Positions 11,519 to 22,944 of a stretch of DNA of 64,000 nt are shown here, in pieces; position 1 is the first letter of the stretch, and each line of letters starts with the position of its first letter. The position numbers and the translations under genes are program-made. The notes under the pieces were generated by a model that was not told the origin of the DNA, searched no databases, and was given only the letters and a program-made list of their open reading frames with translations. This DNA is from Arcuatula senhousia (taxonomy: Eukaryota; Mollusca; Bivalvia; Mytilida; Mytilidae), in NCBI GenBank assembly GCA_963971305.1, contig OZ020307.1, positions 58,091,702-58,155,701 of the forward strand. The letters are read 5' to 3'.

Positions 11519-12499
11519 TTATGGCCCGACCACGTATGTGGATCGGACATATAGTTTTACCCTTGTCCGTCCGTCCGTCCGTCCGTACGTCCGTACGTCC
11601 GTACGTCCGTCCGTAACACTTTGGTTAAGTTCTTGGTTAAGGTCCATTACTCGGATACTAGATGTTGGGGGTCAATGATATTTCACCACCAGATGGGTCT
11701 TGGGTAGGGCTATACCACCCACTAGAAATTAGGTCACTGTGACCTATATTTTATGCATGAACGACTTCGGTTAAGTTCTTGGTTAAGGTCCATAACTTGG
11801 ATACTAGATGTTGGGGGTCAATGATATTTCACCACTAGATGTGTCTTAGGTAAGGTGACACCACCCAATAGAAATTAGGTCACTGTGACCTATATTTTAC
11901 GCATGAATGACTTTGGTTAAGTTCTTGGTTAAGGTCCATTACTCGGATACTAGATGTTGGGGGTCAATGATATTTCACCACCAGATGGGTCTTGGGTAGG
12001 GCTACACCACCCACTAGAAATTAGGTCACTGTGACCTATATTTTACGCATGAATGACTTCGGTTAAGTTCTTGGTTAAGGTCCATAACTTGGATACTAGA
12101 TGTTGGGGGTCAATGATATTTCACCACTAGATGTGTCTTAGGTAAGGTGACACCACCCAATAGAAATTAGGTCACTGTGACCTATATTTTACGCATGAAT
12201 GACTTCGGTTAAGTTCTTGGTTAAGGTCCATAACTTGGATACTAGATGTTGGGGGTCAATGATATTTCACTACTAGATGTGTCTTAGGTAAGGTGACACC
12301 ACCCACTAGAAATGAGGTGACTGTGACCTATATTTTACGCATGAATGACTTTGGTTAAGTTCTCGGTTAAGGTCCATATCTTGAATACTACATGTTAGGG
12401 GTCAATAATATTTCACGTATCCCAGGTAATGCACATTGAGGGTCGATGATATTTCAAGAACGGGAGGGCCATCCTGTGGCTCATAGACACATTTTCTAG
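11519..12499 (-). mobile_element. Pearl/HINE-like element, family D, copy 2 (inverted)
   Basis: Reverse-complement copy of the element at 9850-10915. The terminal hairpin is on the left (ATGGCCCGACCACGTATGTG), the microsatellite (GTCC)n at 11566-11620, and five or six 146 bp units follow. The 5' end (ACTAG on the minus strand) is at 12499. The two copies form an inverted repeat of about 1 kb arms with a ~600 bp spacer. Confidence 0.85.
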
Positions 12500-13009
12500 T
12501 TAAAACAATTGTATTAGTTCCATGAAAAATGAATTTTTTGCAAAGGTTTATTTTTGTGAATTTTTGCTCCTCATGAAATTCATGGAAATAAATTGGTTGC
12601 AAAAATTAGTTTGTTTACAGTAGATGAAAAATGTTTTGGGCAACAGCAATATTTCTTTTTTCTCAGGCTTAAAAATAATTATCTTTACAGATCATTAAGT
12701 TCATATTACATATATTGTACAAGTGACAAACATTAACTTTATACTTAATTTGAAACGCTTAAAATAAATATTGATAATTTTTATGTCTTTAAACTTCGAT
12801 GGGCATTCCCAAAAGTTTGAAAACAGGATTACATAATTTTTTAACATAAAAAAACATGGCATGTCTTCCCATTTTGAAAACTGTTCTTGTAAATACACAC
12901 ATGATTGAAATTCAAACAAGTTTTAACCGTTATTCAGTATCTACATAGTAATCAACTAATATAATGAATTTAATATGAAGTTGGAGATTAAAAATAATAA
13001 CTAGAATAA
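12500..13009. other. Intron segment without recognised feature
   Basis: AT-rich intron; no exon or repeat boundary seen. Confidence 0.4.
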
Positions 13010-13668
13010 CTAGCTATAATTGTGATTGCAAGCAAGTCACATAAAAGTCCCCTCCCGTCCCCAAATTTTGGCGGATTGCAAAATACCAAAACATGGCTAA
13101 TCATAGAAACATTTTACTTGCCTCATGATGATCAGCATATCAAATTTACATTGTATACAAATTTTTATGTAATTTGGACAAATATAAATTTTTGGCGACT
13201 TTTGGCAGATTGCCAATTTTTTTGGCGGATTGCCAAAAATTGGTTACTTATTGAAGAACCGTGCTTGCCCAATGGTGATCAGCATAATCATTTTATCTAG
13301 TATAACAATTTTCATGGATATTTGACAAAGTCGAGTTTTTGGCGATTTCGGCGGCTAATTGCCAAAAATTGGCAGGTCGTAAAAAAAATCCGGTCGCACC
13401 ATGATAATCAGCATACCCACTTTACCCAGATAACCCATTTTCAAGACGATCAGACGAAAAAAAATTTTCCGCCCCTTTTTTCCGCAGGCGGCCATTTTGA
13501 AATGGCGGCCATCTTGAAAATTTTAAAAGTCGATGGCCCATCTATGAGTGACCCCCTAACCATCTAAAAAGGTTTCATCTTGATTCGCCAAAGCGTTTTT
13601 ACGAGATATGTCGGACAAACTTTAGATCTATAAATAGGAAATTGAAATAAGAATAATAATAATAATAA
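13010..13668 (+). mobile_element. Family I pearl/HINE-like unit 1
   Basis: Starts CTAGCTATAAT, followed by a 5' stem-loop TGTGATTGCAAGCAAGTCAC and AAAAGTCCCCTCCC. The body has repeated TTTTGGCGG/TTGCCAA words and GGCGGCCAT boxes, and the unit ends in an (AAT)n tract. It has no 3' hairpin of its own; the next unit follows directly. It is nearly identical to unit 2. Confidence 0.8.
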
Positions 13669-14326
13669 CTAGCTATAATTGTGATTGCAAGCAAGTCACA
13701 TAAAAGTCCCCTCCCGTCCTCAAATTTTGGCGGATTGCAAAATACCAAAACATGGCTAATCATAGAAACATTTTACTTGCCTCATGATGTTCAGCATATC
13801 AAATTTACATTGTATACAAATTTTTATGTAATTTGGACAAATTTAAATTTTTGGCGACTTTTGGCAAATTGCCAATTTTTTGGCGGATTGCCAAAAATTG
13901 GTTACTTATTGAAGAACCGTGCTTGCCCAATGGTGATCAGCATAATCATTTTATCTAGTATAACAATTTTCATGGATATTTGACAAAGTCGAGTTTTTGG
14001 CGATTTCGGCGGCTAATTGCCAAAAATTGGCAGGTCGTAGAAAAAATCCGGTCGCACCATGATAATCAGCATACCCACTTTACCCAGATAACCCATTTTC
14101 AAGACGATCAGACGAAAAAAAATTTTCCGCCCCTTTTTTCCGCAGGCGGCCATTTTGAAATGGCGGCCATCTTGAAAATTTTAAAAGTCGATGGCCCATC
14201 TATGAGTGATCCCCTAACCATCTAAAAAGGTTTCATCTTGATTCGCCAAAGCGTTTTTACGAGATATGTCGGACAAACTTTAGATCTATAAATAGGAAAT
14301 TGAAATAAGAATAATAATAATAATAA
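13669..14326 (+). mobile_element. Family I pearl/HINE-like unit 2
   Basis: Near-identical direct copy of unit 1 (658 versus 659 bp), differing by scattered substitutions and single-base indels, ending in (AAT)n. The similarity implies a recent tandem event. Open frames in both units are parallel copies, not genes. Confidence 0.8.
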
Positions 14327-15302
14327 CTAGGTATGATTGTGTTTGGATGCAAACACGAATGTCTCCCAAACAAACTCCCACTGCCACTATTCTCTTCAGC
14401 ATGTCAAAAAACCCTTGAATATCAAATTTCATGTAAATCGGAGCACTTTGAAAGTTTGGCGGCCATTTTGGATTCAAAATGGCCGCCATCGTCAAATTTT
14501 AATTTTAGTTATAGAATAATTCTCGCAACATCATAATCTATCAGTATACCAATTTTCATCATAATCAGACCACTTTGAAATTTTGGCGGCCAACTTGGAT
14601 TCAAAATGGCCGCCATCGTCAAATTTTAATTTTTGTTAAGGAATATTACTCGCAACATATCATAATCTATCAGTATACCAATTTTCATCATAATCAGACC
14701 ACTTTGAAATTTTGGCGGCCATCTTGGATTCAAAATGGCCGCCATCGTCAAATTTTAATTTTAGTTATAAAATATTACTCGCAACATCATAATCTATCAG
14801 TATACCAATTTTCATCATAATCAGATCACTTTCAATTTTCGGACCAAAAAATCACATTTTCGTAAATAACGCGAAAACTGTAAATACCGCTTCAAATTTT
14901 TTTTTCGTACTATTGAAGACCATCTTTTGCTCTATTCACCCACAAAATTTCAGAACTCTACGCACCTAGGTTACCGAGATATCGCAATGTCCTATATAAT
15001 GACCTTTTCCTATTTCCAAGAAAACGGCGGCCATTTTGAAAATTTTTAAAGTCGTCAGCAAAACTTCAGGTCGATTTAAACATATTCCCAAAGTTTCATA
15101 TCGATTGGACATTGCATTCTTTAAAAAAGTGGTCGGACAAAGTTAGGCGGAAAGAAGAAGAAGAAGAAGAAGAAGAAGAAGAATAATAATAATAAGAAAC
15201 CGGACAAAAACAATATGTCTCCCAAAACTTTGTTTGGGAGACATAATAATAAGAAACTGGGCAAAAACAATAAGTCCTCCGACACTTCGTGGTCGGGGAC
15301 TT
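14327..15302 (+). mobile_element. Family I related unit 3, with two 3' hairpins
   Basis: Starts CTAGGTATGATTGTG with its own stem (GTGTTTGGATGCAAACAC) and ATGTCTCCCAAAC. Internally there are three ~122 bp tandem repeats (AATTTTGGCGGCCA... AATGGCCGCCAT). Then come GAA and AAT microsatellites and a hairpin at 15216-15243 (TGTCTCCCAAA / TTTGGGAGACA). A second hairpin at 15272-15302 (AAGTCCTCCGAC / GTCGGGGACTT) is of a different sequence type. Confidence 0.8.
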
Positions 15303-15307
15303 AATAA

Positions 15308-15797
15308 CAAGTATTAACTGTGATTGCAAGCAAGTCACAAAGTCCCCCAAACGACCCGTATTTGCCACTATTCTCTTCAGCATGTCAAAAAAAACCTAAA
15401 TATAAATTTTCATGTAAATCGGAGCACTTTGAAAATTTCGACCCGATTATCTCCCTTGAGAAATCACATTTTTATTTATATCTCGAAAACCGTAAATATC
15501 GCTTCAAAATTTTTTTTCATATTATTAAAGAGAATGTTTTGCTCTATCAACCTACAAAATTTCAGAACCCTGCGCACCTAGGTTACCAAGATATTGCAAT
15601 GTCCAATATTTAGTCCATTTTCCTGTTTCCATGGAAACGGCGGCCATTTTGAAAAGTCCGATTGTCAACGAAGCTTCCTTTCTTTACAATCTATTATCCT
15701 GCCAAGTTTCATATTGATATGTGGAGTCTTTTTCTCTGGGATCTCCGGACAAGTTCACGACTAAGTGGAAGAATAAGAAGAAGAAGAAGAAGAATAA
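15308..15797 (+). mobile_element. Family I unit 4
   Basis: 490 bp unit starting CAAGTATTAACTGTGATTGC, with the 5' stem and AAGTCCCCCAAACGACCC. It contains CACCTAGGTTACC and ACGGCGGCCATTTTG boxes and ends in (AAG)n. Units 4, 5 and 6 are close copies in direct order. Confidence 0.82.
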
Positions 15798-16299
15798 CAA
15801 GTATTAACTGTGATTGCAAGCAAGTCACAAAGTCCCCCAAACGACCCGTATTTGCCACTATTTTCTTCAGCATGTCGAAAAACCCCTATATATCAATTTT
15901 CATGTAAATCGGAGCACTTTGAAAATTTCGACCCGATTATCTCCCTTGAGAAATCACATTTTTATTTATATCTTGAAAACCGTAAATATCGCTTCAAAAT
16001 TTTTTTTCATATTATTAAAGAGAATGTTTTGCTCTATCAACCTACAAAATTTCAGAACCCTGCGCACCTAGGTTACCGAGATATTGCAATGTCCAATATT
16101 TAGTCCATTTTCCTGTTTCCATGGAAACGGCGGCCATTTTGAAAAGTCCGATTGTCAACGAAGCTTCCTTTCTTTACAATCTATTATCCTGCCAAGTTTC
16201 ATATTGATATGTGGAGTCGTTTTCTCTGGGATCTCCGGACAAGTTCACGACTAAGTGGAAGAATCGGAAGAAGAAGAAGAAGAAGAAGAAGAAGAATAA
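15798..16299 (+). mobile_element. Family I unit 5
   Basis: 502 bp direct copy of unit 4, differing mainly in (AAG)n length and point changes. No 3' hairpin; unit 6 begins at its microsatellite. Confidence 0.82.
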
Positions 16300-17024
16300 C
16301 AAGTATTAACTGTGATTGCAAGCAAGTCACAAAGTCCCCCAAACGACCCGTATTTGCCACTATTCTCTTCAGCATGTCAAAAAAACCCTAAATATAAATT
16401 TTCATGTAAATCGGAGCACTTTGAAAATTTTGACCCGATTATCTCCCTTGAGAAATCACATTTTTATTTATATCACGAAAACCGTAAATATCGCTTCAAA
16501 ATTTTTTTTCATATTATGAAAGAGAATGTTTTGCTCTATCAACATACAAAATTTCAGAACCCTGCGCACCTAGGTTACCGAGATATTGCAATGTCCAATA
16601 TTTAGTCCATTTTCCTGTTTCCATGGAAACGGCGGCCATTTTGAAAAGTCCGATTGTCAACGAAGCTTCCTTTCTTTACTATCTATTATCCTGCCAAGTT
16701 TCATATTGATATGTGGAGTCGTTTTCTCTGGGATCTCCGGACAAGTTCACGACTAAGTGGAAGAATCGGAAGAAGAAGAATAATAATAATAAGAAACGGT
16801 GCAAAAACAATAAGTCCCCAAACGTTGTTTGGGGGACTTAATAATAATAAGAAACGGTGCAAAAACAATAAGTCCCCAAACGTTGTTTGGGGGACTTAAT
16901 AAGAATAAGAAACGGTGCAAAAACAATAAGTCCCCAAACGTTGTTTGGGGGACTTAATAATAATAATAAGAAACTGGGCAAAAACAATAAGTCCTCCGAC
17001 ACTTCGTGGTCGGGGACTTAATAA
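16300..17024 (+). mobile_element. Family I unit 6, with four tandem 3' hairpins
   Basis: Third close copy of the 490 bp unit, followed by four hairpin modules. Three are near-identical and 58 bp apart (16812-16839, 16870-16897, 16928-16955; AAGTCCCCAAACG / GTTTGGGGGACTT). A fourth at 16989-17019 is of the AAGTCCTCCGAC / GTCGGGGACTT type. Each is preceded by AAGAAAC-GG-GCAAAAACAA and followed by TAATAAT. Confidence 0.82.
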
Positions 17025-19044
17025 GGAGAAATATGTCAAATAAATAAAAAGCATGGATTAAAAATAATAACTAGAACTATTTGAAGAAATATGTCAAATA
17101 AATAAATATTGTGGATTAAAAATAATAACTTGTCTTGAAATAGGTCAAACAAATAAGCATTAAATCCTTGACATTTATAATAAATATTCATATCTTTATG
17201 AAATCAGGTGTAAAAACTTATAATTTGAAAACATCTTAAAGTTAATAAACAAGCTTATATATAAGAAAAAATAATGTTTATATTTCAAGCTATGATTAAC
17301 CCATCATATACTGGTAAAGAATCAGGAAACTTTTTTTAATTATAATATTAGTATGCACTTCTTATAAAAAAAAGTTTGTACATGTATTTAAAAAAGTTTT
17401 GGGCAGGTTTGAAATAAAGGATAAGAAGTACAAGTTTAATCCCCTAACTTTTTGACTTTTTCAAAAATTTGACATATCTCATAGTTAAATTGTTGAGAAG
17501 TAACTATTATAAAACCATCATGGATGAAAAGGTGAACAGGAACATTTTTGTAACCAAAAAATAATTCTTATTTTTTTCTCTTCAAAAGACAAGAAAATAA
17601 CATATTTTTCATCTCAAGACTTAAATGCATTGCATTTTTACAACCTTCAGTACATGTACATATTATAAAATTTGAAGACTTCAAGTTTCCAGAGACATAA
17701 ATACTGTTCACACTCTTAGTTAATTCAGGGTTCAGGTAACACAGGTTTCACTGTAAATACTTGGTGCAGACAATGTACAGGTGCAATGTTAATAAGTATA
17801 TATCTGAAGAAGGTGCAGTGAGTAGTCTTTCTTGTTGTATAGTTTACACATTTACATAATGTCAAAAAAACAAATATATAATTTTCTAAAGCTATTTACA
17901 TGTACCCAAAACCAAATTAAAGAAAGGTCTAGCAAAATTCTCTGGTTATAACTATGCTGAAGTGAGACTGAGAGGCAGAATATGATTGGATAAAAGTTTT
18001 CTTAAATTTGTAAGATCAATTTCGATTGGATAGTTTAATTATGTTGCACGACAAAAAAATAATTGGAGATTGGTCACATGATCATTTTTTTAAAGCTTGT
18101 GACCGACCCCTATCTGTTTAATTACTTTCTTCTTTTTCTACTCTAAGAAATATAGTACAATTCAGGCATGACCCCAGGATATGATGTTAGATGGGCACAT
18201 TGAAAAAATATTAGAAAAATCTTGGGAGATATCTACCAAAAAATAAATATTATATGACAATTTTTTTTTTTAATCAAGTTTAGAAAGGATGTGTGCAGGG
18301 TGAGTCTGAATCAACACATGCATTTACATAAATAATTATATGCTTTCCTGCTATTCAGATCTCAAATGAAAATTGACTAAACCACTAGTAGTTTTCTTCT
18401 TTTTTGTTTTTAAATTAATATGAATACTCTGCATCTCAGTTTCAGTTTAATGCCAAAATAAATTTAGTATGGCTATGGTTAAATTTACCAGAGCAGAAAC
18501 TAAATATTTTTTTTCCTGAACATTAATTCAAAGAGCAAAATATACAAATCATATAAACACAGTATAATAATTCATTTATTCAAAGACACAATCTTCTAAG
18601 AATTTTGTTGTAGAATATTTTTCATGCCTAGTTGTCATGTAATAAAGATTACAATTCAGAATTTTCTTAATTTGTTCGACAATGTTTACGAAAACATTTG
18701 AAAAATGCATTGGCTCTATGTAAAATAATGTCAAAATATTATCTTACTAAATTCATAGAATATGAGTCAACACATGGGACACAGAACTTTGGTGACTTTA
18801 TATTTTTAAACTATTTCTCCCACAAGGAAACAAATTAAAATAATAATATGTGAATCTGAAAATAGATAAATAAAAAATGTGCAAATATGGATCATAACAA
18901 AATACATCAATTGAAAGGCTTCTTCTGGAAATATAAAATATATAAGTAAAAGACTGTGCCTTTGATAATGATAAAATGCTGTGTTTAATTCGAAAAACAA
19001 AGTTTGCGATAGAAAAAAAAAGTATACCATCAAGAAAGACTTAC
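17025..19044. other. Intron segment, AT-rich, no recognised feature
   Basis: About 2 kb of AT-rich intron. Two ~55 bp direct repeats (GGATTAAAAATAATAACT words) lie at its left edge. No exon was found before the LRR 3 exon. Confidence 0.45.
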
Positions 19045-19113
19045 AGAATTTCTACTTTGGACGGGCCAATGAACAGCTCAGACAGATTGGTGATGGGATT
19101 GTGTGATAAATCT
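19045..19113 (-). CDS. LRR protein gene, exon 4: LRR 3
   Basis: This 69 nt phase 2-2 exon has acceptor TTTTCACAG and donor GTAAGTCTTTC. It encodes DLSHNPITNLSELFIGPSKV then EI. DLSHNPI is the classic LRR strand and asparagine motif. It joins to exon 5 as ct|a = Leu. The following intron (19044-8676) holds the large tandem array and the inverted pair of pearl-like elements. Confidence 0.9.
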
Positions 19114-19428
19114 CTGTGAAAACCAACAAACATGTGCGTGATATCAAATACACAAAATCTTTCTACGATCTATAGCAAACACAAAGTTACGGACGAAAAA
19201 AAACAGCACTATTGCTTGACTAATAGCAACAAAACTTTACACATGATGTTAAATTGATATGGACTACAAAGGCATGTTGATGTAATTATAAGATGACATG
19301 AAAACTGTAAGGTTTGAACGTTATAAGCAGTGTTGAAGGCAAAGAAGATTATTTCTTTTTGTAAATTTTTAATCTAAATTTGCAGCAATTTCTTTCTCCA
19401 TTAGTTGTTGCATTTTTTTTCCATATTT

Positions 19429-19567
19429 GGGTATTATTTATTACTCTATTTATTTGACCGGGTTGGTCACGGTTCAATTATTTCGGGATTCTTCGTTTAA
19501 ATCTTACCTAAAAGACTGAGAAATTTAAGCTCCGCCCACCCTTGCAAATAAAATAGAGTAATATACC
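19429..19567. mobile_element. MITE, TATTACTCTATTT inverted termini
   Basis: About 139 bp with inverted ends (GGGTATTATTTATTACTCTA on the left; AAATAGAGTAATATACC on the right). Inside is a GC-richer box (CTCCGCCCACCCTTG). Non-coding. Confidence 0.65.
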
Positions 19568-19841
19568 ATGGTCAATAAATATGAGATTTACATCAAACAC
19601 AGGGTCTTTTTGAGGAATGTACCGGTATATTGTAAGATGCCACTAAATAGGTCTTTTGTATTGGGGGTTTGTTGTACATTGTAAAATGCCATTCAATGTT
19701 TTATTTTGTGAATATCAAGCTGGAAAAACACTTTCTACAGGGTTGGATCCAGGAAGGCGGTAGGGTATACTGCTTATTGTTTACTGAAGAGGGAGAGTGA
19801 GGAGGTTTTGATGCCAATTTTCCTAAATTTCTACTCAAACT

Positions 19842-21755
19842 TAAGGATGTTCGAGGGTGACTTTGAAAGTGTTGATGTTTTGAAGTTAAGGCCTTAAATC
19901 ATAAGGGAATACTTAGAAATACAATATAAGCTAAAAATTTTGATAGGTTACCGTGCTCGTTTTTAAGATAATAAGAGTTCAAAATTTGGCGGGAAAAGGT
20001 TTTCTCTGGTTTTATCATAGCTTTATCATTAGCATAGTTTAGATGCCTAAACTTATGAAAAAGTGATTAGAATTGGAAATAAATTTGTAAAACAGATATT
20101 TATGATGTAATGAAGACCTTACACAAAACAAAAATAGGGGTTACCATGCATAATTTTTTGGCTTATTTTGATGGAAACAAGAGTTGACACTAAAGTGTGT
20201 CTCGCCTGTCGGCACCATCACAGAACTCATTGAAGGTCTAGCTGGGCCTTCAGAAAAGTTAAGGTCAAGGTCATGTGACAGACAGATGACAGAATTCCTA
20301 TCCATCACAAAAATGTCTGAAGTTTGTTATAGATACCATAGTTATTGAGAAACTATGAAAAAAAACAACATTCACTAAGTCATTGAACCATGAAAATGGG
20401 GTCAGGGTCACACCACATGGTGTCAGTTGTTTAGACCGAAACCCCAAATGTCTGTATGTCAAATATCAGATGCCTAGCTATTATACTTTTAACTTAATTT
20501 ATTTTCGACAAAAATTTTAATTGTCAAAAAAATCATCTATGTCCACAGAGTCACTGAACCATGGAAATTGTGTCAAGGTCACAGGACATTGTGTCAGTTG
20601 CATAGACCATAACTCCAGGTGTCTGTATACCAGATATCAGATGCCTAGCTATTATACTTTTCACTTAATTCATTTTCCACAAAAGTCCTACATAGAGGTT
20701 TTTTGGCCCCCAAAATCATCCAAGTCCACAGAGTCACTGAACCATAAAAATGGAGTCAAGGTCAAATGGCATGGCGCCAGTTGCATAGACCATGACCCAA
20801 AGTGTCTGTATACCAGATATCAAATGCCTAGCTATTATACTTTTCACTTTATTCATTTTCCACTAAAGTCTTACAAAGGGGTTTTTTAGCCTGAAAAAAC
20901 ATCAAAGTTAACAGAGTCAATGAACCATGAAATTGGGGTAAAGGTCAAATGGCATGGTGCCAGTTGTGTAGACCATAACCCTGACTGTCCGTATAACAAA
21001 TATCAGATGCCTAGCTATTATACTTTTCTTGTAATTCATTTTCCACAAAAGTCTTACAAAGGGTTTTTTTTGGCCTGAAAAAACATCTAAGTTCGCAGAG
21101 TCACTGAACCATGAAATTTGGGTCAGGGTCAAACGGCATGGTGCCAGTTGCGTAGACCATAACCTGAACTGTCTGTATACCAAATATCAGATGCCTAGCT
21201 ATTATACTTTTCTTGTAATTCATTTTCCACAAAAGTCTTACAAAGGGGTTTTTTGGCCCGAAAAAACATCTAAGTTCACAGAGTCACTGAACCATGAAAT
21301 TTGGGTCAGGGTCAAACGGCATTGTGCCAGTTGCGTAGACCATAACCTGAACTGTCTGTATACCAAATATCAGATGCCTAGCTATTAAACTTTTCTTGTA
21401 ATTCATTTTCCACAAAAGTCTTACAAAGGGGTTTTTTGGCCCGAAAAAACATCTAAGTTCACAGAGTCACTGAACCATGAAATTTGGGTCAGGGTCAAAC
21501 GGCATGGTGCCAGTTGCGTAGACCACAACCTGAACTGTCTGTATACCAAATATCAGATGCCTAGCTATTATACTTTTCTTGTAATTCATTTTCCACAAAA
21601 GTCTTACAAAAAAGTTTACGCCGTCGCCGTCGCCATCGCCGCCGCCGCCGGAAAGTAATACCTATGTCTCGCCGTCGCAGGCGAGACAAAAACCCGAGGG
21701 TTCCGAAAAAAATATCAAAAACCTTAAAAGCTGACCCTCCATCATCCTTAACAAA
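19842..21755. mobile_element. MITE with TTAAGGATG termini, split by a pearl-like element
   Basis: The left end TTAAGGATGTTCGAGGGTGA and the right end TGACCCTCCATCATCCTTAA are inverted copies. Removing the insertion at 20178-21692 leaves about 400 bp, a normal MITE size. Confidence 0.6.
20178..21692 (+). mobile_element. Pearl/HINE-like element, family C (~184 bp core)
   Basis: Starts CAAGAGTTGACACTAAAGTG followed by TGTCTCGCCTG. It contains about six tandem units of ~181-186 bp (anchor ACAGAGTCACTGAACCATGA; also CAGATGCCTAGCTATTATAC). Then comes a GCC/CGT-rich microsatellite at about 21615-21650 and a terminal hairpin (GTCTCGCC / GGCGAGAC) at 21665-21687 followed by AAAA. The last copies are the most alike. 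Long open frames inside it are repeat shadows. Confidence 0.85.
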
Positions 21756-22242
21756 AATTGCTAAAGAAATATGGCTTCTACAGTGCAATCAAGTTGATTA
21801 TGGAACTTCCAACATCAAAGGAAATAAATAATTTTAATGGTGAGGCTTGCCGAGCAATTAAAATACCAAAGTTATTTCCCCGAGATGTTAAAAATTCCAT
21901 AATCATCCAGAATTTAGTTGTAGAAGGTTTTTTCTCTAATGTCTATGTGTAAAAAAAAAATTCCAATAAGTTAATCATCAATTACATGTTCAACTACGCT
22001 TGGAACAAAATTTTATCTAGGGGAGGAGAGAACGATTCTTCCATAACTGGTTGAGAGGTTGATAAATCAGATGAAAATTGGAGAAAGGGAGGTTCCGACC
22101 CCTGAACTCTTCGCTAGATCATCCTCTGCTGAACATACATGTAAACTACATCACACAGACATACATAATGGACCAAGTATTCAAACCTAAATAAGCTGAA
22201 AATTGAGGTATCAATGTGTTCAATGATAGTTGTTAAACTTAC

Positions 22243-22311
22243 ATAGTTCTAAGGGTAGATATATCAAAAGCATTATGATGAATACTGGTAATATTATTCC
22301 CCTGCAAATAT
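22243..22311 (-). CDS. LRR protein gene, exon 3: LRR 2
   Basis: This 69 nt phase 2-2 exon has acceptor TTCTTACAG and donor GTAAGTTTAAC. It encodes YLQGNNITSIHHNAFDISTL then RT, an LRR with the NNITSI core and an AF at the convex side. It joins to the next exon as at|a = Ile. Confidence 0.9.
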
Positions 22312-22359
22312 CTGTAAGAAAAAAAAAGATATTGGTTTTTTAATACAAACAGAATTTTA

Positions 22360-22944
22360 AAAGGACAAGATATGATAAGTGCTAAGTTTGGCCCCCTAAT
22401 TTACCATTTTTTTTAAAATGATTGAACTAAGGTTGGATTATTCTAGATCAGTTCTTAGATAAACAAGGTTTAGTAAAATAACATTAGTTTTAACTAAATC
22501 TTGTTTATTACGTCACAGTGACGTCATCAAATTATGTGAAAAAGACATTTTTGTAAAAAAGTGTTAAAATCATGCAAATTTTGAGTAGTTTTTGGTAAAT
22601 ATAACTATGAGCCACACCGAGTACTACAAAGATATTTGTGTGGTTTGTTTCTATATTAAAAATAATTATCTACATAAATTATTGTAGTGGTACTCGGTGT
22701 GGCTCATAGTTAAATTTGCTGAAAACCACATCAAAATTGCAGGTTTTTTGCAGTTTTTCATCAAATCACGATTTTAAAGCCCCTTTGGGTACCTATTTTA
22801 ACATCATAATGGATCACTTTTAACAAAATAATGCTGATATAGTAAAGTTAAACTAATCTAAAGTATACATCACATACTTTTAGCTCATTTTAATAATTTC
22901 AAAATTGGGGGGCAAAATTGGGCTCTTATCATATCTTGTCCTTT
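22360..22944. mobile_element. 585 bp MITE, AAAGGACAAG termini, copy 1
   Basis: Inverted ends: AAAGGACAAGATATGATAAG with GTTTGGCCCCC on the left, and GGGGGGCAAAATTGG with CTTATCATATCTTGTCCTTT on the right. An internal second inverted repeat (about 22578-22634 against 22683-22741) carries GAGCCACACCGAGTAC in both arms. Non-coding. It has the same length as the copy at 30537. Confidence 0.75.

Noticed and set aside
20521..20889. 122-codon plus-strand frame with internal repetition
   Set aside because: Translation of two ~184 bp core units of family C; the repetition is that of the DNA repeat.
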